Shown: positions 25,460 to 34,412, counted from the first letter of the stretch. The stretch: DNA of 64,000 nt from Roseinatronobacter alkalisoli (GCF_028745735.1 NZ_JAQZSM010000004.1:186001-250000), one strand, 5' to 3'. Made by a program: numbers and translations. The notes: generated by a model not told the origin, from the sequence alone.

Positions 25460-27970
25460 ATGAAAAATGATGTGAAAAGTCAGCGCGACCAAGCGACCGC
25501 CGCGCTTATCGTTCCCGGGATGGGGAGTGATCACTGCGCGGGGATCGTGCGCAGGTCGCTTGTTCGGCTGGATGGGGTGCGCGACATAGAGACCAGTATC
25601 GCCGCGCATCGTGTCCGCGTGAGTTATGATGCGGGCCGCCTCAACCCGGCCGATCTGAAGGCAGCGATCGAGCGTGCGGGGTATGAAGTCGAGGATGCTG
25701 GCGGCACCGGCGGCGCGCGCGAGGTTCGCCTGACGGTGCCGGGCATGGGCAGTGACCATTGTGCAGGCCTTGTGGCGGGGTCCATCCGCCGCCTGCCGGG
25801 AATCGGGAGCCTGGACACCAACATCAGCAATCACCGGGTGCGTGTGTCATTCGATGCAGGCCAGACCGACGCGCAGACCATCCGCGCCGCGATTGAGCGC
25901 GCGGGGTATGAGGTGGACGCATTCGAGGAAGGTCAGATGCCCGACCATGCAAGTGATACCGCGTCGGAGGACCGCTATCTTGCGCGCGCATGGAAACGGC
26001 TATGGATTGCGGCCATCCCGGCCACGCTGATCATGGTGCTGATGGTCCCGCATATGTTCTGGCAGCCGATTCCGGGATATCTGGCAATCGTTGCGGTGCT
26101 GGCCTTCCCGGTGGTGTTCCTGTTTGGCGGCTGGGCCACGCATGTTTCTGCCTGGCGGTCGCTGACCAACCGCACGGCGAACATGGATGTGCTGATCTCG
26201 ATGGGCAGCCTGCCGCCCTATCTGATCGGGCTTGCGGGGTTCATCTGGCCGATGACGTCTTTCATCGAGATGGCGGCGACCATCATGACCTTCCACCTAG
26301 TCGGGCGGTATCTGGAAGCGCGCGCGAAGGGCCGCGCCAGTCAGGCCATCAAGCGGTTGATCACCATGGGCGCCAAGACAGCCGCAGTGCTGCGCGATGG
26401 CGCTGAGGTCGAGGTGCCGGTGGCCGAGTTGCAGCTTGGTGACGTCATGGTGGTGCGCCCGGGGGCCAAAGTACCAACCGATGGCGAGATTGTGGATGGT
26501 AACAGCCATCTGGATGAATCCATTGCCACAGGGGAATCCGTACCTGTCGAGAAGGGACCGGGAGACACTGTGATCGGTGCCACGATCAACAAGGAAGGCG
26601 TGCTGAAGGTCCGCGCGACCCGTGTGGGCGCTGACACGTTTCTGGCGCAGGTTATCAGGCTGGTGGAGGAGGCGCAGGGGTCGAAAGTGCCGATTCAGGA
26701 ACTGGCAGACCGGCTGACGGGCTATTTCGTGCCTGCGGTGCTGATAATCGCGCTTGGCACCTTCGCCACGTGGCTGGCTTTCGATGATATCTTCCGCCCG
26801 ATCCTTGCATGGGGTGCGGATTTCCTGCCCTGGGTCAACCCCGAGATATCGGCCCCGATGGGGGCGATCCTTGCCATGATCGCTGTGCTGGTTATTGCCT
26901 GCCCTTGCGCGCTGGGGCTGGCCACGCCCACAGCACTTATGGTGGGGTCGGGGATGGGGGCCGAACGCGGTGTGCTGATCCGCTCGGGTGAGGCGATCCA
27001 GACGCTGAAAGACATCAAGGTGGTGGTGCTCGATAAAACCGGCACGATCACGCGCGGCAAGCCTGCGTTGACCGATGTCCATGCCTTGCTGGGTTTTGAT
27101 GAGGGCCGCGTGCTGCGCGCCGCTGCATCGGTCGAGGCAGGGTCTGAACACCCGTTGGCGCAGGCCATCGTGACGGGGGCGCGCGAACGCGGGTTGGACG
27201 TGCCAGATGTGGCGCTGTTCAAATCGATCACCGCGCGCGGTGTGCAGGGCGAGGTCGACAATGAAACCGTGCGCGTGGGCAGCAGGCGGCTTTTGAATGA
27301 GGCCGGAATCGACCCCGATGCGCTTGAAGAACGGCTGGTCGCGCTGGAGACAGAGGGCAAGACTGCCATGCTGGTCGCCATCGGCGACAAGGCGGCGGGG
27401 CTCGTCGCGGTGGCGGATACAGTGAAGGCGGATTCAAAAGCCGCCATCGCCGCGATGCACGCCCTTGGCATCCATGTCGTCATGGTCACCGGCGACAATG
27501 AGCGCACCGCGAAATATGTCGCAGCACAAGTCGGGCTGGATGAGGTCAGGGCCGGGGTGCTGCCCGAAGGCAAGGTCGCGGCCATCCGCGAATTGCAGGA
27601 GAAGCATGGCCAGCATGTTGCCATGGTCGGCGACGGGATCAACGATGCCCCGGCGCTGAAACAGGCCAATGTCGGCATTGCCATCGGCGCAGGTGCAGAT
27701 GTCGCGATCGAGGCCGCGGATGTCACGCTGGTCACGGGAGAGCTGACCAAGGTGGTCGAGGCGATCCGCCTGTCGAAGGCCACCTTCCGCAAGATCGTCG
27801 AGAACCTGTTCTGGGCGTGGTTCTACAACCTGGCCGCCATTCCGGTGGCCGCCCTTGGCCTGCTGCACCCGATGATCGGCGTTATCGCGATGACGGCGAG
27901 TTCGCTGTCAGTCATCGGCAATTCACTGCTGCTGAAACGCACGAAACTTACTGTCGATACCAAGAAGTAA
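25460..27970 (+). CDS. copA: CopA-type heavy-metal P1B-ATPase with two atypical HMA domains
   Basis: An 836-residue inner-membrane cation pump. Two HMA domains occupy about 13-80 and 88-150. Eight predicted membrane helices follow, with the Cu+-type CPC motif at 481-483, the phosphorylation motif DKTGT starting at Asp525, SEHPLAQA (the HP motif) and GDGINDAPAL near the end of the ATP domain. This is a complete IB-1 pump that would export Cu+ to the periplasm. Odd point: both HMA loops read GMGSDHC (residues 20-26 and 95-101) where the family has GMTCxxC, so one of the two metal cysteines is missing. The neighbours that follow closely suggest a copper or related metal operon. Confidence 0.92.
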   Translation: MKNDVKSQRDQATAALIVPGMGSDHCAGIVRRSLVRLDGVRDIETSIAAHRVRVSYDAGRLNPADLKAAIERAGYEVEDAGGTGGAREVRLTVPGMGSDHCAGLVAGSIRRLPGIGSLDTNISNHRVRVSFDAGQTDAQTIRAAIERAGYEVDAFEEGQMPDHASDTASEDRYLARAWKRLWIAAIPATLIMVLMVPHMFWQPIPGYLAIVAVLAFPVVFLFGGWATHVSAWRSLTNRTANMDVLISMGSLPPYLIGLAGFIWPMTSFIEMAATIMTFHLVGRYLEARAKGRASQAIKRLITMGAKTAAVLRDGAEVEVPVAELQLGDVMVVRPGAKVPTDGEIVDGNSHLDESIATGESVPVEKGPGDTVIGATINKEGVLKVRATRVGADTFLAQVIRLVEEAQGSKVPIQELADRLTGYFVPAVLIIALGTFATWLAFDDIFRPILAWGADFLPWVNPEISAPMGAILAMIAVLVIACPCALGLATPTALMVGSGMGAERGVLIRSGEAIQTLKDIKVVVLDKTGTITRGKPALTDVHALLGFDEGRVLRAAASVEAGSEHPLAQAIVTGARERGLDVPDVALFKSITARGVQGEVDNETVRVGSRRLLNEAGIDPDALEERLVALETEGKTAMLVAIGDKAAGLVAVADTVKADSKAAIAAMHALGIHVVMVTGDNERTAKYVAAQVGLDEVRAGVLPEGKVAAIRELQEKHGQHVAMVGDGINDAPALKQANVGIAIGAGADVAIEAADVTLVTGELTKVVEAIRLSKATFRKIVENLFWAWFYNLAAIPVAALGLLHPMIGVIAMTASSLSVIGNSLLLKRTKLTVDTKK

Positions 27971-27982
27971 AAGGAAAACACT

Positions 27983-28891
27983 ATGAATGGTAAAACATAT
28001 ACCTTCCTGTCGCGGCGTGCCCTGCTGGTTGGCGGTGTGCTTGCTATTGCAGGTGCCGGGCTGTTTGTGACCCTTGGGGCAGGCGCGCGCGCCGGAACCC
28101 CGTTGACCGATTTGCTTGCGCGCACGCATATCCACGGTCTTGCGGTCGACGGCCAAGACAGCGGGCGGTTGCTGATCGCCACCCATCACGGGTTGCATGC
28201 GCTGGATCTGGATACGGGCCTGACCGTCCAGATATCGGACCATAGCGACGATCTGATGGGGTTTGTCGCCGACCCGGTGGCGCCAGCTGGGTTCCTTGCC
28301 AGCGGACACCCTGCACATGGTGGCAATCTGGGGGTAATCGCCAGCAGTGACGGGGGCGCGAGTTGGACGAAACTTTCGGACGGGGTGAACGGGCCGGTGG
28401 ATTTCCATCAGATGGACATCAGCAAGGCCGATCCATCTGTGGTCTGGGGCAATTATGGGGGCTTGCAGCGCAGCCGCGACGGGGGCCGGATATGGGAACA
28501 GGTCGCGGATGCGCCGCCCGGCCTGATCAGTATCGCCGCATCGGCGCAGTCCGCAGAACGGCTTTATGCCGCGACGGAGACAGGGCTTTTTGTCAGCGAC
28601 GCGGATGCACGCGACTGGCAGTGCGCCCATCCCACAGACGCGCCTGTCACCTTCGTAGAGGTGCTGGCAGACGGGATGATCCATGCCTTCATTCTTGGCG
28701 AAGGACTGGTGCGCAGAGCAGAGGATGGCAGTGCATGGGAACAGCTGCATCCCGATTTCGAACAGCGCTTCGTGCTCCATTATGCCGCTGATCCGGCCAA
28801 TCCTGACCGCGCATTCGCGGCAACGCAACTGGGCGAAATCCTTGCTTCAGATGATGGCGGGCGCAGCTGGCATCAGTTCGGCACGGACTGA
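27983..28891 (+). CDS. F510_1955-type beta-propeller (BNR-like) exported protein
   Basis: A 302-residue exported protein. The N-terminus (LSRRALLVGGVLAIAGAGLF) is a signal or anchor segment with a twin arginine. The rest consists of repeating beta-propeller blades with Asp-box motifs: SSDGGASWTKL, SRDGGRIWEQV and SDDGGRSWHQF. The family is sometimes named glycosyl hydrolase from its fold, with no shown activity. It often sits next to copper-resistance genes. It begins 12 bases after copA, so it is co-transcribed. A periplasmic scaffold or sensor role would fit but is inferred only. Confidence 0.8.
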   Translation: MNGKTYTFLSRRALLVGGVLAIAGAGLFVTLGAGARAGTPLTDLLARTHIHGLAVDGQDSGRLLIATHHGLHALDLDTGLTVQISDHSDDLMGFVADPVAPAGFLASGHPAHGGNLGVIASSDGGASWTKLSDGVNGPVDFHQMDISKADPSVVWGNYGGLQRSRDGGRIWEQVADAPPGLISIAASAQSAERLYAATETGLFVSDADARDWQCAHPTDAPVTFVEVLADGMIHAFILGEGLVRRAEDGSAWEQLHPDFEQRFVLHYAADPANPDRAFAATQLGEILASDDGGRSWHQFGTD

Positions 28892-28929
28892 GCCACACCC
28901 ATTTCACCACCCAACCTTGGAGAAGACCA

Positions 28930-29529
28930 ATGAAAACACGTACCGGACCAACACAGATCCTTGCTGCAGCGATGATCTTTGCATTCAGCGCACCGGCATT
29001 TGCCCAGGCAAGCAGTGATGATCACGCAGCCCATCACCCCGATGCCGGGAACGGCGCGGCCGCGCCGGATGATGCGCAGATGCATGGCATGATGGACATG
29101 ATGTCGCCGGATATGATGCAGATGATGATGCGCATGATGCGTGAAAGGGGGATGCAGGGCGACGATAACATGCCCGCAAGAATGGGCGGCATGCCGGATG
29201 GCCCCATGGCGCATGGAATGATGGGCCAAGGCGGAATGCCCATGGGGCGGATGATGCGTGGCCAACAAGGTGCGATGGGCGGGCACGGCCTTGGCCCGGA
29301 TGCGATTTATGGCATGCCGCAGGGGGGCGTCACCGAAATGACGCCTGCGCGCGTTGAAGCGTTCTTGTCGCAACAGCTGGAACGCCACGCCAACCCGCGC
29401 CTTGAACTGGGAGAAGTCGCGCAAGCGCAAGACGGCAGCATCACAGCCGAAATTGTCACGACCGACGGATCGCTGGTTCAGCGCCTGTCATTCAACCGCT
29501 ACCCGGGCTTGTTCCGGCAGATCGACTGA
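28930..29529 (+). CDS. Met/His-rich periplasmic protein
   Basis: A 199-residue secreted protein. The signal peptide ends at AFA-QA near residue 26. Residues about 30-125 are extraordinarily rich in Met, His and Gly (MMDMMSPDMMQMMMRMMRER, GMMGQGGMPMGRMM), the composition that binds Cu+ in CopK, CusF and PcoE-like proteins. A conserved C-terminal domain follows (MTPARVEAFLSQQLERHANP, IVTTDGSLVQRLSFNR), which looks like a small folded unit. It lies 39 bases after the propeller gene. A periplasmic copper buffer or chaperone is the natural guess. Confidence 0.75.
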   Translation: MKTRTGPTQILAAAMIFAFSAPAFAQASSDDHAAHHPDAGNGAAAPDDAQMHGMMDMMSPDMMQMMMRMMRERGMQGDDNMPARMGGMPDGPMAHGMMGQGGMPMGRMMRGQQGAMGGHGLGPDAIYGMPQGGVTEMTPARVEAFLSQQLERHANPRLELGEVAQAQDGSITAEIVTTDGSLVQRLSFNRYPGLFRQID

Positions 29530-29599
29530 ACCTGTCCGGCGCGACTGCCGACGGTTTGCTGTCGGCAGTTCCGGACCCCGGAAAAAGAAGGAGGCAATC

Positions 29600-29722
29600 A
29601 TGATGAACGGATCAGGAATGATGGATGGCTGGAACATGGGGTTGCACTGGATCTGGATGGTCCTGATCGCGGCGGTTCTGGTCCTCGTGATCGCTGCGTT
29701 GATCAAATACCTGATGACATGA
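29600..29722 (+). CDS. 40-aa single-helix membrane protein
   Basis: A short gene with an excellent ribosome site (AAGGAGG, 6 bases before ATG). The product is a Met/Gly/Trp-rich N-terminus (MMNGSGMMDGWNMGLHWIW) followed by one membrane helix (MVLIAAVLVLVIAALIKYL). Such short Met-headed membrane proteins recur in copper and silver resistance loci of proteobacteria. Its placement between the Met-rich protein and the next small gene supports a joint operon. A second ATG at 29603 is equally possible. Confidence 0.65.
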   Translation: MMNGSGMMDGWNMGLHWIWMVLIAAVLVLVIAALIKYLMT

Positions 29723-29735
29723 AAAGGAACAGGCC

Positions 29736-29891
29736 ATGAATACGACACATGACCGGAGGATCGAAGATGCCGTCATCAAGGATGTGGACAGGTGCGTTCG
29801 CCTGACCCGCGCGGGGCGGGGGGCGGGTGTTCTGGCCAGAACCGGCACCGGGATAAGGCTGATGCTGGTCGGGTCGGTCGAGGCCGCCTGA
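29736..29891 (+). CDS. 51-aa small basic protein
   Basis: An ATG preceded by AAAAGGAACAGG opens a 51-codon gene (MNTTHDRRIEDAVIKDVDRC...). It is basic and soluble, with one cysteine, and ends in a mildly hydrophobic stretch. Its stop overlaps the start of the next membrane protein as TGATG, and it starts 13 bases after the previous stop. Both spacings suit a translated small gene. No family recognised. Confidence 0.45.
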   Translation: MNTTHDRRIEDAVIKDVDRCVRLTRAGRGAGVLARTGTGIRLMLVGSVEAA

Positions 29892-30406
29892 TGGATGCTG
29901 AGAATGACATCGCGGCGCGTACTGGGCCAGGCACCCGCCCGCCAGCCCTGTGGGAGGTGCCCGAACTGCCCGTCGCCTTCTTTTCCTTCCTGCTGCATTT
30001 CGTCTGGGAGTTCGTGCAGGTGCCGACCTATACCGGAATGGCCGCGATGGCGCATTGGCAGGCGATCAAGCTTTGCATATCGGCAACATTCGGGGATGTC
30101 GGTTTCGCGCTGACCGCCTTCTGGACCGCCAGCATTGCGGCGCGCAGCCGCGACTGGATTTGCCGGCCCACGCGCCTGCCCGTCGCGATATTTGTGGCTG
30201 TGGGGGTCGCCCTGACCATCGGGTTCGAATATTACTACACCAATATCAGCCTGCGCTGGACCTATTCGGACGCAATGCCGCTGGTGCCGCCCTTCGGCAC
30301 GGGGCTAAGCCCGCTTCTGCAATGGCTGATCATTCCAGCGCTTGTGATATGGCTGACACGCCGTCATCTGATCGGCGCGCGCGTGATCCGTGAATCGGAC
30401 GCATGA
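29891..30406 (+). CDS. Conserved four-helix membrane protein of metal-resistance context
   Basis: A 171-residue inner-membrane protein with about four hydrophobic helices. It begins with ELPVAFFSFLLHFVWEFVQV, continues with a second helix near residues 60-80 and ends with GTGLSPLLQWLIIPALVIWL. The FxxHFxWE and Pro-Leu-Leu-Gln-Trp motifs recur in an uncharacterised family that sits near copper or mercury genes. It overlaps the preceding small gene by one base. It is the last gene of the run that begins at copA. Function unknown. Confidence 0.65.
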   Translation: MDAENDIAARTGPGTRPPALWEVPELPVAFFSFLLHFVWEFVQVPTYTGMAAMAHWQAIKLCISATFGDVGFALTAFWTASIAARSRDWICRPTRLPVAIFVAVGVALTIGFEYYYTNISLRWTYSDAMPLVPPFGTGLSPLLQWLIIPALVIWLTRRHLIGARVIRESDA

Positions 30407-30592
30407 GATGATGATGCCCGCGCGCATGCGGTTGAACGTGACGTGCGTCAGGGCCAGCGAAAGAGGTGGCCTGAAACTTGACATAAACAGCCATCGGGTC
30501 GGTTGCGGATTGACGACAAAAGAACCGGTTCCCCTTGACACTGCGTGTGCTGCGATGCAGCGTGCCGTTCAAGTCAAAAGAAGGATTGGCGG

Positions 30593-31255
30593 ATGAGCCG
30601 TGAAACACGGAGCTTTGCTGTCATTGGCCTCGGGGCATTTGGAAGTGCTGTCGCCACAGAATTGGCACGGTTCGGAAATCAGGTCATTGGCGTGGACAGT
30701 GATGAGCGTCGGGTGTCCCAGTTGTCAGACGTGCTGACATCCACAATGATCCTTGATACCACGGATGAGGCGGCATTGCGCGAAGCGGGAATCGACCGCT
30801 ATGACGTGGCGCTGATTGCGATCGGCCGCGATATTCAGGCCAGCATCCTGAGCACGATGAACCTTAAAATGCTGGGGATCAGTACGATCTGGGTAAAAGC
30901 GTCGAACAAGGCCCACCACAGGATCCTGACCAAACTGGGTATAGACCGCGTGATCCTGCCTGAACAGGAAATGGGTCGGCATATCGCCCAGATGCTGAAC
31001 AACCCTGTCGTTCAGGATTATGTCAGCCTTGGCAACGGGTTCAGTGTTGTGAACATCCTTGTGCCCGAACGGATGGACGGAAAGGAGCTTGCCGCCCTTG
31101 GCGTGGGCAAGAAGCATGACCTGCGCCTGCTTGGTCTGATGCGCGGAACTGAATTTCATGCCTGTGATCAGGCTGGTCTGGCGCTGAAGAAAGATGACAA
31201 GCTTATCCTTCTTGGCAAGCGTGCGGATTTGCGCCGCTTTGGCGACACGCTTTAG
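30593..31255 (+). CDS. TrkA/KtrA-type regulatory subunit of potassium uptake
   Basis: A 220-residue cytoplasmic protein of one RCK unit. The N-terminal Rossmann domain (FAVIGLGAFGSAVATELARF, then VIGVDSDERRV) binds NAD(H) or ATP/ADP. The C-terminal TrkA_C domain (about 135-220) ends in DDKLILLGKRADLRRF. It gates the membrane subunit encoded 24 bases downstream. This is the single-RCK KtrA layout rather than the double TrkA of enterobacteria. I chose the ATG at 30593, preceded by AAGGATTGGCGG. The 186 bases before it hold no clear gene. Confidence 0.88.
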   Translation: MSRETRSFAVIGLGAFGSAVATELARFGNQVIGVDSDERRVSQLSDVLTSTMILDTTDEAALREAGIDRYDVALIAIGRDIQASILSTMNLKMLGISTIWVKASNKAHHRILTKLGIDRVILPEQEMGRHIAQMLNNPVVQDYVSLGNGFSVVNILVPERMDGKELAALGVGKKHDLRLLGLMRGTEFHACDQAGLALKKDDKLILLGKRADLRRFGDTL

Positions 31256-31279
31256 TCGCTTCTGAATCAGATCAACCCT

Positions 31280-32614
31280 ATGTCACGCCGCCTGTCACAG
31301 CGCTTTCGCCGGACGCCGCCGCCATTGATCCTCGCGGCGCTTTATGGTGTTCTGATTGTCATCGGGGCCAGCCTGCTGAAGCTGCCCTCTGCGGCCACAA
31401 CCACCATAACATGGTCAGATGCGCTGTTCACCGCGACATCTGCGGTAACGGTCACCGGGCTTGTGGTTCTGGACACAGGGGCTGATCTGACGCTCTTTGG
31501 TCAGATTGTCGTCGCCACCCTGATCCAGCTTGGCGGTCTGGGGCTGATGACATTTGCTGTGCTTGTGCTGGCTGCCTTGGGCCTTCCGGTGGGCATTACC
31601 GGGCAGCTTTATCTGCGTGATGACCTGAACCAGAGTGCCATGGGCCAGTTGATGAAGCTGGTGCGCACGATCCTGAAAGTTGTCGCTGTCTGTGTTATCG
31701 TGGGTGCGGTGGCGCTCGCTGTCAGTTTCGTGCCGCGTTTCGGGCTGTGGCAAGGGCTGTGGGAGGCGCTGTTCCATTCCATCTCTGCCTTCAACAACGC
31801 GGGTTTCTCGACATTTCCCGACGGGCTTGTTCCTTTCGCCACTGATCCGGTTGTCAATATCGTGATCCCCGCGCTCTTCATTATCGGGGGCATCGGCTAT
31901 GTCGTGCTGCATGATGTGTTCACGAAAAAGACATGGCGCAAATACTCGTTGCATACCAAGATCATGCTGGTGGGCACGGGCATTCTGATACCGTGGTCAG
32001 TGGCCATGTTTGCTGCCCTTGAATGGAGCAATCCGGGCACGCTGGGCCAGCATGACACCGCGGTGGCGCGACTGGTCGTCAGCTGGTTTCAGGGGGTGAC
32101 AACCCGCACCGCAGGTTTCAACACGACAGATATCGGGGCAATGCATGACAGCACGTCGATGATGTTCATCTCGCTGATGCTGATCGGGGGTGGGCCGACA
32201 TCAACTGCAGGCGGGATCAAGGTGACAACCTTTGTCATCATGCTGATTGCCACGATTGCCTTTTTCCGGCGACAGACACAGTTGACGGCCTTCGGGCGCA
32301 GTATCGGGCTGGAGCAGGTTCTGAAAGTCATGGCGCTAACCGCGATCAGCGTGATCCTTGTCTTTGTAGGGGTGTTCCTGCTGACCCTCAGCCATGATGG
32401 TGACTTCCTCGATATTGCGTTTGAGGTTGCCAGCGCCTTTGGCACCGTCGGTCTGTCGCGCGGCTATACGGGCGAACTTGATGATTTCGGCCGCGCCGTC
32501 ATCATGGCCGTTATGTTTCTGGGCAGGGTCGGCCCATTGACGCTGGGGTTCTTTCTGGCGACACGTGTCACCCCGCGTGTGCGATATCCCGAAGGACAGG
32601 TGCATCTGGGTTAA
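31280..32614 (+). CDS. TrkH/KtrB potassium uptake membrane subunit
   Basis: A 444-residue membrane protein with four repeated M1-P-M2 units of the superfamily of K+ transporters. Filter-type loops are visible: TATSAVTVTGL, SISAFNNAGFS, GVTTRTAGFNT and SAFGTVGLSRG. The intramembrane gating loop GGGPTSTAGGIKVTT lies in the third repeat. With the preceding RCK subunit it forms a complete Ktr/Trk system, driven by Na+ or H+. The gene ends 26 bases before a small convergent gene. Confidence 0.92.
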   Translation: MSRRLSQRFRRTPPPLILAALYGVLIVIGASLLKLPSAATTTITWSDALFTATSAVTVTGLVVLDTGADLTLFGQIVVATLIQLGGLGLMTFAVLVLAALGLPVGITGQLYLRDDLNQSAMGQLMKLVRTILKVVAVCVIVGAVALAVSFVPRFGLWQGLWEALFHSISAFNNAGFSTFPDGLVPFATDPVVNIVIPALFIIGGIGYVVLHDVFTKKTWRKYSLHTKIMLVGTGILIPWSVAMFAALEWSNPGTLGQHDTAVARLVVSWFQGVTTRTAGFNTTDIGAMHDSTSMMFISLMLIGGGPTSTAGGIKVTTFVIMLIATIAFFRRQTQLTAFGRSIGLEQVLKVMALTAISVILVFVGVFLLTLSHDGDFLDIAFEVASAFGTVGLSRGYTGELDDFGRAVIMAVMFLGRVGPLTLGFFLATRVTPRVRYPEGQVHLG

Positions 32615-32639
32615 AAATCCCGGTGACTGCTGACTGACT

Positions 32640-32843
32640 TCAGTTAGGTATGAAAAGCTTGCCGCTATAAAAATGCTCGAATTTCCCGCCAAGTGGCGCA
32701 ACCGGTGATCCGTCCGCCAGTGAGAATTCCTTGCAGCAGGCGTGCTTGTTCCGGATGCCGTCGGCCTGAATGCTCCACTCAATTACAACGGCATCATTGC
32801 CCGCTTCGTCATGACATGGAAATTCCCTGACCTTGGTTCGCAT
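32640..32843 (-). CDS. 67-aa hypothetical protein with a CC pair
   Basis: A small soluble protein: MRTKVREFPCHDEAGNDAVV, then KHACCKEFSLADGSPVAPLG and a short C-terminus. The layout (a beta-strand-rich start with Asp-x-x-Gly-Asn, then LADGSPV near the end) resembles small uncharacterised proteins whose last motif reads YxLxDGxPVxxxD. I chose the ATG at 32843 because GGAG lies 8 bases before it; an ATG at 32870 without a ribosome site would add 9 residues. Nothing near it suggests a function. About 175 bases on its upstream side hold no gene. Confidence 0.5.
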   Translation of the reverse strand: MRTKVREFPCHDEAGNDAVVIEWSIQADGIRNKHACCKEFSLADGSPVAPLGGKFEHFYSGKLFIPN

Positions 32844-33018
32844 CCACGCATCTCCATCCATTGAGCACATTATGCGGCCACCAACTATGCCATGACGCGC
32901 GTGAGAACAATCGATTCATGGGCAGAAAATGGCTGTTTTTGCGTCTATGCATGATTGCCGCGCTACAAGGCGGCTGACAATTGCGCAAACGTTTCTGACG
33001 TCGGACATGTAAATGGCG

Positions 33019-34152
33019 TCAGACATCCAGCAGATCGAGCAGCGGGTCGAAGGCATAGAGCGCGGCGCGCCGCCCGGACGCTGGTTCCAGTGTGCGCAAC
33101 AGACCTGCGTCGACAAGGCGTCGCGACAGGGCACGCGCTGAGGATGCCGGAATGCCGGACCGGTCCACGAAACGGTCGTTCCGAAACACCGGGCTGGCAA
33201 ACACGAAGTCCAGCGCCTGATCATGAAATTGCGAGTTCAGTACGTCGCGGAATCGCTCGCGCATTTCACTGTGAAGGGCGAGGATTGCATCGGCTGTCTG
33301 GATGTTGACCGTGGCCTGCGCGTGCATCGCCTGCAGAAAGAAGACCACCCAGCCTGTCCAGTCACCGCTGGCGGAAACGCTGCGCATCCGTTCGGTATAT
33401 TCGTTTTTGTTGGCTTCGAAATACCCGGAAACGAAGAAGTTCGGCTGGCTGAGAATACCTAGTTTCCATAGCATAAGCGTGATCAGCATCCTGCCAATCC
33501 GGCCATTTCCGTCTTCGAACGGATGCAGCGCCTCAAATTCGACATGGGCGATTGCGGTCCGGATAAGGGGGCGCAAGGCGCTTTCGTTCATGAAACGTAC
33601 CAGTCCGGCCATCGCCGGTGCCAGATGTTCGGGCGCGATCGGGACATACTGGATTTTTCCCTGCTGCTTGTCCCCGATATAGTTCTGCTCCAGCTTGTAG
33701 CTGCCGGGCCGTTTACGGGCACCGCGACCGAAAGACAGAAGTTGCTGATGCGCGGTCCTGATCAGATGCTCGCCAAGTGGCACCCCTTCTGCGAGCGCCT
33801 GTTGCGCGTTGCGAAGCGCGCGGGAGTAAAGGTAAGTCTCGACATCGTCGTTCCGTGCTTCCCTGTAAGGGTCGGCGTGCCCCGAGTCTTCTTCTGCCTC
33901 AAGGCGGTAAAGATCCTCTATCGTTGAAATCGTTCCCTCCATCCGGGACGATGTCACGGCATCCTGGCGTCGCAGCGGTGCCAGAAACAGTTCACTGTTC
34001 ACCATGCCCGACATTTTGGCGTCATACCTGGCGATGGCGGTTGCTGCCTCCTCCAGCGGGCCGAGCAAACGCTCATAATCCAGCGTTGCCGGTGGGAAAT
34101 CGCCGGTGTGGTAGGTTACTGCATTTGTCAGGTCGAGGGGTTTGACGCTCAT
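33019..34152 (-). CDS. Fic-domain AMP-transferase with N-terminal autoinhibitory motif and C-terminal winged helix
   Basis: A 377-residue class II Fic protein. The inhibitory helix motif SxxxEG is at residues 68-73 (SSRMEG). The catalytic motif HPFEDGNGRIGR is at 210-221, with His210 as the base. A C-terminal wHTH-like domain (GIPASSARALSRRLVDAGLL) is typical of the Fic/DUF4172 group and may bind DNA. Such enzymes transfer AMP to target proteins, or remove it. The ATG at 34152 leaves a long 5' region that carries three copies of a 14-base motif. Convergent with nothing close by; divergent from the AraC gene. Confidence 0.88.
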   Translation of the reverse strand: MSVKPLDLTNAVTYHTGDFPPATLDYERLLGPLEEAATAIARYDAKMSGMVNSELFLAPLRRQDAVTSSRMEGTISTIEDLYRLEAEEDSGHADPYREARNDDVETYLYSRALRNAQQALAEGVPLGEHLIRTAHQQLLSFGRGARKRPGSYKLEQNYIGDKQQGKIQYVPIAPEHLAPAMAGLVRFMNESALRPLIRTAIAHVEFEALHPFEDGNGRIGRMLITLMLWKLGILSQPNFFVSGYFEANKNEYTERMRSVSASGDWTGWVVFFLQAMHAQATVNIQTADAILALHSEMRERFRDVLNSQFHDQALDFVFASPVFRNDRFVDRSGIPASSARALSRRLVDAGLLRTLEPASGRRAALYAFDPLLDLLDV

Positions 34153-34161
34153 TTTCTGTGC

Positions 34162-34245
34162 AATTCTGTTATCAACGACAATAGGTGCGAAGGTACTGAC
34201 AGCAACGCAGCTTGGCAACAGAATTGTCCTTAATTCTGACATCAA
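34162..34245. promoter_or_regulatory. Three copies of a 14-base motif in the fic promoter
   Basis: AATTCTGTTATCAA (34162-34175, plus), AATTCTGTTGCCAA (34225-34212, minus) and AATTCTGACATCAA (34232-34245, plus). The first two form a spaced inverted repeat with 10-base perfect arms (CAATTCTGTT and AACAGAATTG). They lie 10 to 93 bases upstream of the fic start. The natural binder would be the winged-helix end of the Fic protein itself or the divergent AraC regulator. Confidence 0.6.
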
Positions 34246-34412
34246 AGGATTTTGCTGCCATTTCTCTGTCTCCAAACAGATTTGACGACGAAATTTGGCC
34301 CTTGGCTGGCGTCTATTGCCAGATTTATTGATGGCCACAGCGCGGGAAACAGCTGAGTGGGGCAACCTTCGGGCACTTGTCACGCGCGGCCATTGACAGG
34401 TATTCTCAGAAA

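Noticed and set aside
29030-29280. ATG-rich repeats in the Met-rich gene as a tandem DNA repeat
   Set aside because: The repetition follows from the many Met, His and Gly codons and shows no fixed DNA period.
30305-30541. A minus-strand frame of 78 codons
   Set aside because: It overlaps the end of the four-helix membrane protein gene antisense and has no ribosome site or family likeness.
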